NCBI RefSeq assembly: GCF_900100705.1
Contig: NZ_FNCH01000032.1
Location: 1 to 49,356 of the forward strand
Source: Pedobacter terrae
Lineage (GTDB): Bacteria; Bacteroidota; Bacteroidia; Sphingobacteriales; Sphingobacteriaceae
Length of the DNA: 49,356 bases
Direction: 5' to 3'
The first letter of the stretch is position 1; the number at the start of each line of letters is the position of its first letter. Under the pieces are notes generated by a model. The model saw only the letters and a program-made list of their open reading frames with translations. It did not search any database and was not told the DNA's origin. Of the stretch, positions 40,827 to 49,314 are shown piece by piece. Made by a program: the position numbers and the translations under genes.

Positions 40827-42332
40827 TTACATCCAATTTTCATTTCTACTTTCTACCTGGTACAGCCAGTAATTTACAAGCTGCTTAATTTCGGTATAAT
40901 TGCCATGCTTGAAGTGAATCTGACCGGCAGCCGTATGTAAAGTGAGGTGGCCAACATCCACACCTTTATGCCAGGGGTATTGAAAAGTAGTAATGGCCTG
41001 AATTTTATTCGGCACTACAATTTCATTCGCAATGTCCCAGATTCCGCTGGTTTTAATAATAAAATCCTGACTTACTGAAATCCGGTGCCGACGGTAACTG
41101 ATGTAGATCATGAATACACCTATCATTACATATAAGATGGCAGCACTCATATAAGGTTTTAGTTCTGGAATATTAAATGCCATGATCAAAAAGATGGAAA
41201 CGGGTAAAACCATTTTGAAGAAAATTGGCAGGTTTAAAAAACGCCAGTCGGGAATAAAGGTTTTTTCCTTTAATGGTACTTTAGCCAATATCATCTTCAG
41301 CAATTCGTCGCGTTCGCCAGCATTACACCCCGGAATTTCTAAAGTGTTTCCCTGCATTTCGTGCCCTTTTTTACTTTGACCAAAATGAGCCTGCTTTAAA
41401 CTCATATTCAGCATGTTCAGTTTTTTCTGAAAGTAATTCTGGCTGTATGTTGTTATCTGTACCTTATCTGGACTAACCAATGTGTTTTTCTTGGCAATTA
41501 GTCCCGATGAGAGCAAGAGTGTATTCGAATGCTCACTAATTTCGAGCTCAAAATACTTGTAAGAGGTTCTAATCAGGTTAATTATTAACAGTAAAATTAA
41601 AAGGCAGGCAATTAAAATAAAAACCGTAACGATGGTGAGCATACCTGTTACTGTGCTCTGAATTTCATCTTTATCAATTTTAAAAGCATCGAGTAACTGT
41701 CTGCCTTCATATATAACGGTATAAAAGAAAGCAACCAATAAAGCTAAACTTTGGCCATAGTTCGAGGTTAATCCAACTTTAAGCAATGTCCACGAGCTTA
41801 ATTTTAAAAAAGGTGCCGCTGCTGCTTTGTCGTTATCCTGTTCAACTTCACGCTGTGTTATGGTTGTGTTTTCTCCATTTAACAGGTGTTCTTTAAGGAT
41901 ATAGGCCGAAATTTCATCAATGGCTTTTATGCTTACTTCTTCTCCATGGGCACCGGCGGTATCGATTTTTAATCCATAAACGCCGATCATTTTCTGCAAA
42001 ATATTCTGGTTAATGTTAACCTGCTGTATTTTATCGAGCTGAATAATGACCTGATCGCGATTGAGGATTCCCTTATTCACTACAAATTCCTGCTTTTCTT
42101 TATCTAAAAAGAATGTGAATTTTAGGTACCATAAATACGCAAATATTAAACTGAATACGATTATTGCAGCAATACCTAACATTAGGAAAGTGAAAGAACT
42201 GCCCGACATTTTTACAAAAGCAATAACGAATAAGAAAAAAGTAGCCTTGCCAATTTTCAGCATCGTATGTGCACCCATAATGATGATACCAAAGGCCGAT
42301 TCGCGCTGCGGTTTACTAAAATCGTTATTCAT
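40827..42332 (-). CDS. Membrane protein with three bacterial PH (bPH2) domains, YdbT-like
   Basis: A 501-residue protein with about six membrane helices in pairs, each pair followed by a bPH2 unit: FFLDKEKQEFVVNKGILNRDQVIIQLDKIQQVNI (near 75-110), YFELEISEHSNTLLLSSGLIAKKNTLVSPDKVQI (near 265-300) and RISVSQDFIIKTSGIWDIANEIVVPNKIQAI (near 415-450). The function of the YdbS/YdbT families is unknown. It overlaps the upstream single-PH gene by eight nt, so the two are coupled, as ydbS-ydbT are in Bacillus. Confidence 0.88.
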   Translation of the reverse strand: MNNDFSKPQRESAFGIIIMGAHTMLKIGKATFFLFVIAFVKMSGSSFTFLMLGIAAIIVFSLIFAYLWYLKFTFFLDKEKQEFVVNKGILNRDQVIIQLDKIQQVNINQNILQKMIGVYGLKIDTAGAHGEEVSIKAIDEISAYILKEHLLNGENTTITQREVEQDNDKAAAAPFLKLSSWTLLKVGLTSNYGQSLALLVAFFYTVIYEGRQLLDAFKIDKDEIQSTVTGMLTIVTVFILIACLLILLLIINLIRTSYKYFELEISEHSNTLLLSSGLIAKKNTLVSPDKVQITTYSQNYFQKKLNMLNMSLKQAHFGQSKKGHEMQGNTLEIPGCNAGERDELLKMILAKVPLKEKTFIPDWRFLNLPIFFKMVLPVSIFLIMAFNIPELKPYMSAAILYVMIGVFMIYISYRRHRISVSQDFIIKTSGIWDIANEIVVPNKIQAITTFQYPWHKGVDVGHLTLHTAAGQIHFKHGNYTEIKQLVNYWLYQVESRNENWM

Positions 42333-42903
42333 TAGGATTCAGTTCTGTTGACGGATTTTCAAGCTGCTCTAATTTATTCAACAATAGATCTCTAATACGC
42401 TTTGCCTCGTCAATGGCAATACCCGAAATGTGGATATGCCCCGTTTGGCCACCCGCGGTAAATAGCTGTAACGATCCCAATTTGTATATTCTAGAAAACA
42501 GGCCTTCATTTAATTCGATATGTTGAATCCGGTTAAGGGGAACAATTGTAGTCGATTCGGCAATAATCCCACTTTTGTAAATTACATCGTGTGTACGGAT
42601 CGCATAACCCCTTTTTTTGAAACTCACTCTAAAAAGTAAAAAGGCGCTAACTAATAAAGTGATATAAACAGGAATGATCCATTTTGCATTTGGCTTTACC
42701 TCATCAACAAACCATAGAAGGGCAGCTATTGTTATTCCCAACAGGGCAAAAAAGATCAATAGATTGATGCAAATGATTTTCCAATAATCTGGATGTAAAC
42801 GGCTTAACTGAACATTTTCATATTTTGGAAGAAGATCGGGATTTATAACTTCGTTGGTAAAAGTGGTCTCCGTATGCATATTTAAAGGTATAAACATATT
42901 CAT
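42325..42903 (-). CDS. Membrane protein with one bacterial PH (bPH2) domain, YdbS-like
   Basis: A 192-residue protein with two membrane helices (about residues 45-67 and 75-93) and one bPH2 domain, KRGYAIRTHDVIYKSGIIAESTTIVPLNRIQHIEL, near 95-175. The start is not certain: ATG codons at 42903, 42897 and 42879 are all in frame, and AGGAG lies 11 nt before the first. It overlaps the next gene by eight nt. Partner of the three-PH protein; role unknown. Confidence 0.86.
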   Translation of the reverse strand: MNMFIPLNMHTETTFTNEVINPDLLPKYENVQLSRLHPDYWKIICINLLIFFALLGITIAALLWFVDEVKPNAKWIIPVYITLLVSAFLLFRVSFKKRGYAIRTHDVIYKSGIIAESTTIVPLNRIQHIELNEGLFSRIYKLGSLQLFTAGGQTGHIHISGIAIDEAKRIRDLLLNKLEQLENPSTELNPNE

Positions 42904-42933
42904 CTATAAATAGTCTCCTATTTAAATTTTTTG

Positions 42934-43911
42934 TTACCTCGCTACAATAAACTTTTTGCTGGTGTTGTATTGTCCAGAATCAGAAGAAATTTTGAAGAAA
43001 TAAATGCCTGGAACAAAAGTAGCGGTATTGATTTCTAAAGTGTGTTTGCCTACATTCAGGTATTCATTTACCACTGTTTTAACCAACCGTCCCATTAAAT
43101 CGTAAATCTGGACGTTAATTCTGTCTGTTTCAGGCAAAACGACATCTATAAATGTTTGCATAGCTGCCGGATTCGGATAATTCTGGGTAACGGTAAACTT
43201 CAGGAATTTTTCGAAAATGGCTTTGTTAATCGCGTCGAAAATAACATAACTAATTAATCTGTAACCGCGTGCATTTGGATGAAACGGGTCCTGATAAAGG
43301 GAAAAATCGCGTCTCATTGCCGCATTTACATCAGCCAGGTATATTTTATATTCAGTTGCTAATTTTCTGTAGGCTGCATTTATATTCCTGATGTTGGTAT
43401 TTACAGCAACATTACCTTTATTGGTCCTGTCATCAATAAACTGTAGCGTGCATAAAATAGGAACCAACTTCTGTTTAAGGCTCACCATAATTAACGACCG
43501 CATATTGGCAACTGTTTCGGCTACGCTTCCTTTGCCCGTAGTCATTGCAACAGCATCATTAATGCCCATATCAATTACAATAAAACCTGTTCTGTTGGCT
43601 ATGGCGTTGTCTATTCTAAGTAAGCCCTGAAAAGTAGTTTGGCCACCAATACCATGATTGGTAATGTCTACTATTTTGTTGGTGTAACAATTTATAAAAT
43701 TGTTCTGCAGCATGTTCTGGAAACCAATACCTTTTACGCCTTCTACGGTGCTGGCGCCAAAAGTTACGATATTGATACTGTCTTTAGAATAGTATTGCGC
43801 AGCTTCCGGGCAACTTACGCGGATAGGAGATGATGGATCCTGGGCGAACGAAGAAATACGGATAACCAGAAGCAGCAGCATAGATAGAAATACTTTCGTG
43901 CTAAACTTCAT
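42934..43911 (-). CDS. Secreted SGNH/GDSL hydrolase with type IX secretion C-terminal domain
   Basis: A 325-residue exported protein. Signal peptide to about residue 24 (SFAQ/D). The hydrolase part has the nucleophile Ser54 in TFGASTVEG (Gly-Ala-Ser rather than Gly-Asp-Ser), GIGGQTT as block II, Asn118 in GINDAV and Asp208/His211 in DPFHPNARG, so the triad is complete. Residues about 241-325, with NYPNPA, VQIYDLMGRLVK and GIYFFKI, form a type A sorting domain that sends the protein through the type IX system. Probably an esterase acting outside the cell, perhaps on carbohydrate acetyl groups. A PH-domain gene follows at 30 nt. Confidence 0.93.
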   Translation of the reverse strand: MKFSTKVFLSMLLLLVIRISSFAQDPSSPIRVSCPEAAQYYSKDSINIVTFGASTVEGVKGIGFQNMLQNNFINCYTNKIVDITNHGIGGQTTFQGLLRIDNAIANRTGFIVIDMGINDAVAMTTGKGSVAETVANMRSLIMVSLKQKLVPILCTLQFIDDRTNKGNVAVNTNIRNINAAYRKLATEYKIYLADVNAAMRRDFSLYQDPFHPNARGYRLISYVIFDAINKAIFEKFLKFTVTQNYPNPAAMQTFIDVVLPETDRINVQIYDLMGRLVKTVVNEYLNVGKHTLEINTATFVPGIYFFKISSDSGQYNTSKKFIVAR

Positions 43912-44170
43912 TGTTAAAATTCTTTCGTACAGGGTTTAAAGGATATTTGGCGCAAATTACAAAAAAGTAAATATAAATAATATGGTACTATTCTTTTTTA
44001 CAAACATAAAACGATTTGTATGGTTTAAGAGACCGTTTTTGAACTTTAATATCACCAGGTGATTTTAGATTTTAATAATTAAATACAGTAGCCATCTGGC
44101 TGGAGGCTAAGTTTTATAGCTGTATGGATGATAATTTAATCGTTTACTGTGCCTTTTATCTGGTAAAGCC

Positions 44171-44178
44171 TATATTTG
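44171..44178 (+). promoter_or_regulatory. Probable -7 box of the dipeptidase gene
   Basis: TATATTTG, a perfect match, 17 nt before the ATG at 44196. It lies within an in-frame upstream extension, which argues against the earlier ATG at 44124. No clear -33 element is visible. Confidence 0.45.
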
Positions 44179-44195
44179 CCCAAACTAATTTTGTT

Positions 44196-45566
44196 ATGCA
44201 AGAGATTAAAAAATACGTAGAAACGCACAAACAACGTTTTTTAGATGAATTGTTTGAGTTATTGCGTTTTCCATCGGTTAGTGCCGATCCTAAATACAAA
44301 GGTGATGTTTTAAAAACTGCCGATTATGTAGCACAAAAATTGAAGGATGCAGGAGCTGATCACGTAGAAATCTGTCCGACAGCCGGATACCCTATTGTTT
44401 ATGGCGAGAAAATTATCGATGCTGCTTTACCAACTGTTTTAATATATGGCCATTATGATGTTCAGCCTGCTGATCCATTAGAATTGTGGCATACTCCACC
44501 TTTTGAGCCAACCGTGCGCGATGGCAAAATTTATGCCCGCGGGGCCTGCGATGACAAGGGCCAGTTTTACATGCATGTAAAAGCTTTCGAACTGATGATG
44601 CAAACCAACACGCTGGCTTGTAACGTTAAATTCATGATTGAAGGTGAAGAAGAAGTGGGTTCTGCCAACCTGGGTATTTTTGTAAATGCGAATACCGAGC
44701 GTTTAAAAGCAGATGTAGTTTTAATTTCTGATACTTCAATGATTAGTATGGAGCATCCATCAATCGAAACCGGTTTACGTGGTCTGGCTTATATGGAAGT
44801 TGAAGTAGTAGGGCCAAACCGCGATTTACACTCTGGTGTTTATGGTGGCGCGGTGGCCAATCCGGCTACTATTCTGTGTAAAATGATTGCTTCTTTGCAC
44901 GACGAAAACAACCACATTACCATCCCTGCTTTTTACGATAAGGTGGTAGAATTATCAGATGAAGAGAAAAAAGCATTAAATGCCGCACCGTACGATGAAG
45001 CGGAATATAAAAAAGATCTTGATATTGAAGAAGTTTGGGGCGAAAAAGGTTATTCTACCTTAGAGCGTACCGGTACACGTCCAACTTTAGAAGTAAACGG
45101 AATCTGGAGCGGTTATATTGGCGAGGGTGCCAAAACCGTTTTACCTAGTAAAGCCAACGCCAAAATTTCGATGCGTTTGGTACCTAACCAAAGCTCAGAA
45201 GAAATTGCGGAGATTTTTACCAAACATTTCGAAAGCATTGCGCCTAAAAATGTAAAGGTAAAAGTTACGCCTCACCACGGTGGCGAACCTGTGGTAACCC
45301 CAACTGATAGTATAGCTTATAAAGCTGCTGAAAAAGCGATTGAAGATAGTTTCGGTAAAACGGCTATTCCAACCCGTGGCGGTGGCAGTATCCCAATTGT
45401 AGCCTTGTTTGAGGATGTATTGGGTATTAAATCGGTACTTTTTGGTTTCGGTTTAGATAGCGATGCGCTACACTCGCCAAATGAGAAATATGATATTTAC
45501 AATTACTACAAAGGAATAGAGACTTTGCCCCTGTTCCACAAATATTTTGCAGAACTGAGTAAATAA
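44196..45566 (+). CDS. M20 family dipeptidase
   Basis: A 456-residue two-zinc peptidase. His in YGHYDVQPADP and Asp in ARGACDDKGQF begin the metal site; GEEEVGS holds the catalytic and a metal-binding Glu, VVLISDTSM a further Asp and DALHSPNEKY the last His. DLHSGVYGGAVANP marks the lid/dimerisation domain of the carnosinase-like M20 group. It probably cleaves dipeptides in the cytoplasm. There is no signal peptide from the chosen start; the longer reading from 44124 would add 24 residues upstream of the promoter's -7 box. A terminator follows. Confidence 0.93.
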   Translation: MQEIKKYVETHKQRFLDELFELLRFPSVSADPKYKGDVLKTADYVAQKLKDAGADHVEICPTAGYPIVYGEKIIDAALPTVLIYGHYDVQPADPLELWHTPPFEPTVRDGKIYARGACDDKGQFYMHVKAFELMMQTNTLACNVKFMIEGEEEVGSANLGIFVNANTERLKADVVLISDTSMISMEHPSIETGLRGLAYMEVEVVGPNRDLHSGVYGGAVANPATILCKMIASLHDENNHITIPAFYDKVVELSDEEKKALNAAPYDEAEYKKDLDIEEVWGEKGYSTLERTGTRPTLEVNGIWSGYIGEGAKTVLPSKANAKISMRLVPNQSSEEIAEIFTKHFESIAPKNVKVKVTPHHGGEPVVTPTDSIAYKAAEKAIEDSFGKTAIPTRGGGSIPIVALFEDVLGIKSVLFGFGLDSDALHSPNEKYDIYNYYKGIETLPLFHKYFAELSK

Positions 45567-45628
45567 GCCAGATTTTGCCATCAATCTGGCGTCGTAAAAG
45601 TTGTCAGTCTGAGCGGAGTCGAAGACCA

Positions 45629-45666
45629 TCCCTGCCTATTTTTTTTAATAAGCAGGGATTTTTTTT
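45629..45666 (+). terminator. Terminator of the dipeptidase gene
   Basis: TCCCTGCCTATT and AATAAGCAGGGA form a stem with one interruption, followed by nine T. Confidence 0.8.
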
Positions 45667-45859
45667 GGAAACGAACGGTCTGTGTTTCATAGGTGCTTTC
45701 GTCCCGCCATTCGCTTCTAGTCCTCATTTCGTTTCCCTCCATTCCGGGCTATCCGCTGCTGTCGGGTTTAATTAACAGCGGGCTGTACTTTAAAACAAAG
45801 CCTGTACCTGCATTCGCTATAAAACCTTTTATAGTAGCACCAGTTTTGCCGCCTAAACC

Positions 45860-45878
45860 CCTGCCTGCAGCAGGCAGG
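45860..45878. repeat. Perfect micro-palindrome of the P2 type
   Basis: CCTGCCTG-CAG-CAGGCAGG, 8-bp arms, in AAACC..CGATCT context. Confidence 0.7.
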
Positions 45879-46048
45879 CGATCTAAGTGGATGCTCCCGA
45901 TTCTTCATCGGAGCAGGAACGGGAGCGGGACTGGCGAAACCGATAAGCACTGCATCTGCTTTTCCAACAAACGTTCTTAAATTTTAATCTCAGCGTTCTT
46001 TGCGCCTTTTCTTCGCACCTTTGCGGTTAAATCGCTCGTATGGCCAAA

Positions 46049-46090
46049 CTCAGTTTTCTCTGTGCCCATCTCAGTTTCCTCTGTGGTTAA
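46049..46090 (+). repeat. Heptad-phased array upstream of the GH43 gene
   Basis: CTCAGTT, TTCTCTG, TGCCCAT, CTCAGTT, TCCTCTG, TGGTTAA: a 21-nt unit (three heptads) present twice. Neighbouring TTGCGCC and TTGCGGT words (45990-46026) are also spaced by 21. Confidence 0.7.
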
Positions 46091-46197
46091 AACAATATGC
46101 CTCCCAACTCTGCTTAATTGCGCCTCTTCTTAGCGCCCTTTGCAGTTAAACCAATCAACAAATTTTTAAACCACATATTTTTTTCTAAATTGTACCC

Positions 46198-47178
46198 ATG
46201 AAATATTTATTCTCATCTCTTTTACTTTTATCGGCGCTTACTTCTTTTGCGCAGGATACTAAAACGATTAAGCAATCTGGAAATCCTATATTTCCCGGAT
46301 GGTACGCAGACCCTGAAGCTGCTGTTTTCAATAATAAATACTGGGTTTATCCAACCTACTCTGCAAAGTATAAAGAACAGGTTTTTTTGGATGCTTTTTC
46401 ATCTGACGACCTGGTAAAATGGAAAAAACATCCTCATGTTTTAGATACTGCTGCGGTTAAATGGGCAAATAAAGCCATGTGGGCACCGGCCATTGTGCAA
46501 AAGGATAAAAAATATTATTTGTTTTTTGGCGCTAACGATATTCAGAGCGATAATGAGGTGGGCGGAATCGGTGTTGCAGTGGCCGATAAACCAGAAGGTC
46601 CGTTTAAAGATCATTTGGGAAAACCTTTGGTAGATAAATTTCATAACGGCGCACAACCGATTGATCAGTTTGTGTTTAAAGATAAAGACGGGCAGTATTA
46701 TCTAATTTATGGCGGATGGAAACACTGCAATATAGCCAAACTGAATAAAGATTTTACCGGCTTTTTGCCTTTTGATGATGGTAAAATTTTTAAAGAAATT
46801 ACGCCTGATAATTATGTAGAAGGGCCTTATATGTTCATCAGGAATGGTAAATATTATTTTATGTGGAGCGAAGGTGGCTGGACCGGCCCAGATTATTCTG
46901 TAGCCTACGCCGTAAGCGATTCGCCATTTGGTCCGTTCAAAAGAGTAGGTAAAATTTTACAGCAAGACGCAACTATCGCCAGAGGGGCAGGGCACCATTC
47001 TTTAATCATCAATGAGAAGAAAAATAAATATTATATTGTTTACCACCGCAGGCCGTTAACCGAAACTGATGGAAACCATCGCGAAACCTGTATAGATGAA
47101 ATGAAATTTGATGCTGATGGTATGATTTTGCCAGTAAAAATTACCAAAGAAGGCGTTAAGGCACAGAAATTTAAATAG
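46198..47178 (+). CDS. Secreted glycoside hydrolase family 43 enzyme
   Basis: A 326-residue five-bladed propeller glycosidase with a signal peptide (cut near SFAQ/D). The GH43 triad is visible: Asp38 in GWYADPE (base), Asp156 in QPIDQFVF (pKa modulator) and Glu208 in YVEGPYMF (acid). Relatives are arabinofuranosidases, xylosidases and arabinanases; specificity cannot be told from these motifs. It stands alone, without a SusC/SusD pair, so it is not in a visible polysaccharide utilisation locus. Confidence 0.93.
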   Translation: MKYLFSSLLLLSALTSFAQDTKTIKQSGNPIFPGWYADPEAAVFNNKYWVYPTYSAKYKEQVFLDAFSSDDLVKWKKHPHVLDTAAVKWANKAMWAPAIVQKDKKYYLFFGANDIQSDNEVGGIGVAVADKPEGPFKDHLGKPLVDKFHNGAQPIDQFVFKDKDGQYYLIYGGWKHCNIAKLNKDFTGFLPFDDGKIFKEITPDNYVEGPYMFIRNGKYYFMWSEGGWTGPDYSVAYAVSDSPFGPFKRVGKILQQDATIARGAGHHSLIINEKKNKYYIVYHRRPLTETDGNHRETCIDEMKFDADGMILPVKITKEGVKAQKFK

Positions 47179-47198
47179 TTATTTGCCGCTTACCATTT

Positions 47199-47234
47199 TT
47201 AGTTTACAGTTGGCCATTGCCAATTGTAAACTAA
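47199..47234. terminator. Long hairpin between GH43 and MFS genes
   Basis: TTAGTTTACAGTTGGC and GCCAATTGTAAACTAA form a 16-bp stem (one G-T) around CATT. It overlaps the stop codon of the MFS gene and lies 20 nt past the GH43 stop. No long T run follows. Confidence 0.6.
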
Positions 47235-48457
47235 TTCGCTTCTAATACCGTTTGTTGCTGGCGCTTATCCATTACACTAAAACCATAGGCACAAAGCAAT
47301 AAAATACAGGCCAGGCCAAACCACAACCAGTTATAAACCAGGTGTTTGGCAATATAAAAACCCGCAAGCGGACCTACCACCTGTGCACAAGACCAGCTTA
47401 ACGTATAACCCGCTGCATATAACCCGCGGTTATGTTCATTACTTCTGCTAATGACAACGGTATTGATAAACGGGAGTACAAACATTTCGCCAACGGTAAA
47501 GGTAACAATGGTTAACACTGCCGATAGCACGTGGAAAATAATCGGTGCGCTTAACAACAGGTAAGATACCGCAAAGAAAACGGAGCCGATAACGATGAAA
47601 AACATGGGCGATCTTTTCTTTTCAATCTTATTGATCATGATCATTTCTAACAGCGCAATGATGGCCCCGTTTAAGCCGATAATAATCCCGATGGCAAATT
47701 CATCGATATGCCATTCCTCTTTAAAAAATACCGGTACCACCCTGAACATTAAAAAAGCGCAGGTAATAAAAAGGGTAGTTAAAAGAATAAATTTTACGTA
47801 GAAACCATCTTCCCAGGGTTTTAAAATCACCATGGTGCTGCGGTTTTCTTTTGCTTTTTTAATAAAATCCTGCACTTTAGGCAGTAAAAACAAAATCGAA
47901 AGTCCAACGAGCATACTTACCGATCCTTCTACAATAAACAAAAGTTTGTAATTAATAGACGCAATAATCCCGGCCATGCTAATCCCTGCAGACCAACCGA
48001 TATTAACTGCCAAACGGTTAAGTGAGTAGGAGCGGGTAATGGTATTTTCTTTTGCATAATGTGCCACAGCGGTGAAGTTGGCCGGACGGAAAGCTTCAGA
48101 AAAGAAACTGATCACCACAGCCAGTACACACAGGGTAGAAAAATGGCTGATGGTTGAGAATAAGATAAACAGCAATCCGCCAATAATGGAAGAGAGAATC
48201 TGTACCGGCCTAAAGCCGATTATATCGGTTAGTTTCCCGCCGGTTGCAGAACCTAAAATAGAGCCTACGCCAAATAAAGTGATAATTAAACCAGCATCCA
48301 TTTCAGACCGGTGCAGGCTTTGGGTAACGTATAAACCCATAAAAGGTACAGCCATGCTGCCGCAACGGTTAAACATCATTACAATGCTCAGCAGCCAGGT
48401 TTCTTTGCTTAATCCGCTGAATGATGTTTTGTAACTGTTGAAAATTTGTTTGAACAT
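47231..48457 (-). CDS. MFS transporter
   Basis: A 408-residue protein with 12 predicted helices of the major facilitator superfamily. The loop 2-3 motif reads GGKLTDIIGFRPV (Gly, Asp and Arg retained), and EAFRPANFTAVAHYA precedes RSYSLNRLAVNIGWSAG, a wording seen in the MdtH/YajR-like drug-exporter group. The substrate is unknown. The middle loop (about residues 195-220) is basic and probably cytoplasmic. Single gene, convergent with the GH43 gene; its stop lies in a hairpin. Confidence 0.9.
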   Translation of the reverse strand: MFKQIFNSYKTSFSGLSKETWLLSIVMMFNRCGSMAVPFMGLYVTQSLHRSEMDAGLIITLFGVGSILGSATGGKLTDIIGFRPVQILSSIIGGLLFILFSTISHFSTLCVLAVVISFFSEAFRPANFTAVAHYAKENTITRSYSLNRLAVNIGWSAGISMAGIIASINYKLLFIVEGSVSMLVGLSILFLLPKVQDFIKKAKENRSTMVILKPWEDGFYVKFILLTTLFITCAFLMFRVVPVFFKEEWHIDEFAIGIIIGLNGAIIALLEMIMINKIEKKRSPMFFIVIGSVFFAVSYLLLSAPIIFHVLSAVLTIVTFTVGEMFVLPFINTVVISRSNEHNRGLYAAGYTLSWSCAQVVGPLAGFYIAKHLVYNWLWFGLACILLLCAYGFSVMDKRQQQTVLEAN

Positions 48458-48541
48458 GTTGTGTTTAGATGGCGTAAAAGTACCAAAACCCAGATGTTAT
48501 TTAAAAATCTTAATTTAATTCTTTCGTTTGACGCTTTTCAT

Positions 48542-48653
48542 TATTTTCTGTCTTCCTGGAGGTACGGAGGAGTTTTTGATTGCTGTTAAAACGAAAAATC
48601 CGTCATTTCGACCGTAGCGGAGAAATCTTTTAAGTTGGTTTAATAGCTACAGT
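48542..48653 (+). repeat. Direct duplication, copy 1 (without insert)
   Basis: Begins TATTTTCTGTC, includes AAAAATCCGTCATTTCGACC then GTAGCGGAGAAATC and ends TAGCTACAGT. It matches 49187-49314 over its whole length with scattered differences and lacks the 18-nt palindrome found there. Confidence 0.8.
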
Positions 48654-49080
48654 TTTATCCCTTTGCTCAGCCTTGCCTTGGTTAGCCGCCGATGGGCTCT
48701 TTCTTTTGGCTTGGCCCAAAAGTAACAAACCTGAGCGCAGCGAAAGCATGCCTGCAATTAAAAACAACAAACACAAAGGCATAACTGAAAGGCTTGCATC
48801 CGTTTTTTATTTGATCATATTGTTTTTATCGGTATAAAAGATTGCTACGCAATTCTTGTAAAAAACTACGGAAATCTGATAGCGGCAGCATCGAGGCTCT
48901 TATCCTTGCTTATCCCACCGCGCCCGCTTTGATCCTGCCTTGGGCTGTGGGGTTATTAGGGGGGAACTGCAAAGATTTCCGTGCTTTTTCCGGCGGAAAT
49001 CTGCCAGGCCGGGTAGCATGGTGCAGATCGCATGGTGTATAGGATAGTTTCTAATATGGTCTTTGTTCCATCAATAAATC

Positions 49081-49146
49081 CGTCATCCGATAGCTATCGG
49101 ATCCCGCGCAGGCGGGAACCACGGAGTGCTCAGCGAAGCTAATCTT
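49081..49146 (-). repeat. MITE-like intergenic repeat, copy 4 (partial), with micro-palindrome
   Basis: Plus strand: CGTC, micro-palindrome P1 (49085-49102), CCGCGCAGGCGGGAACC, then ACGGAGTGCTCAGCGAAGCT. This is the reverse complement of the core and one terminal hairpin of copies 2 and 3. Confidence 0.7.
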
Positions 49147-49186
49147 AATGCGTGCGGTATCCTTTTCTCTTTTCATACTTGCTCAA

Positions 49187-49314
49187 TATTTTCTATCATC
49201 CTGAGGAACGAAGGATCTTTTAATTGCCGTTATCCGAAAAATCCGTCATTTCGACCGTAGCGCCTGCCCGTACAGGCGGCGAGAAATCTTTTAAGTTAGT
49301 TTATTAGCCACAGT
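49187..49314 (+). repeat. Direct duplication, copy 2 (with 18-nt palindromic insert)
   Basis: Matches 48542-48653, but CCTGCCCGTACAGGCGGC (49263-49280) separates GTAGCG from GAGAAATC. The insert forms a CGCCTG/CAGGCG hairpin with its flanks. Confidence 0.8.

Larger units (their letters stand above)
45567..46197. other. Repeat-rich intergenic region before the GH43 gene
   Basis: The 631 nt contain a GTCAGTCTGAGCGGAGTCG fragment (45603-45621), a terminator, a micro-palindrome (45860-45878) and a string of TTGCG/CTCTG words (45978-46150) with a 7-nt period. Open frames here are short and made of repeats. Confidence 0.65.

Noticed and set aside
40827..43911. SGNH hydrolase plus two PH-domain genes as a novel system
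   Set aside because: The two PH genes are a known ydbS/ydbT-like pair; the hydrolase gene is 30 nt upstream but has no evident functional link.
45575..45980. Overlapping open frames of 66 and 95 codons after the dipeptidase gene
   Set aside because: Built from a terminator, palindromes and common intergenic repeats; compositionally not coding.
48842..49042. 66-codon open frame in the right-hand gene-free region
   Set aside because: No start context, no recognisable motif, and it lies in a stretch flanked by repeats.
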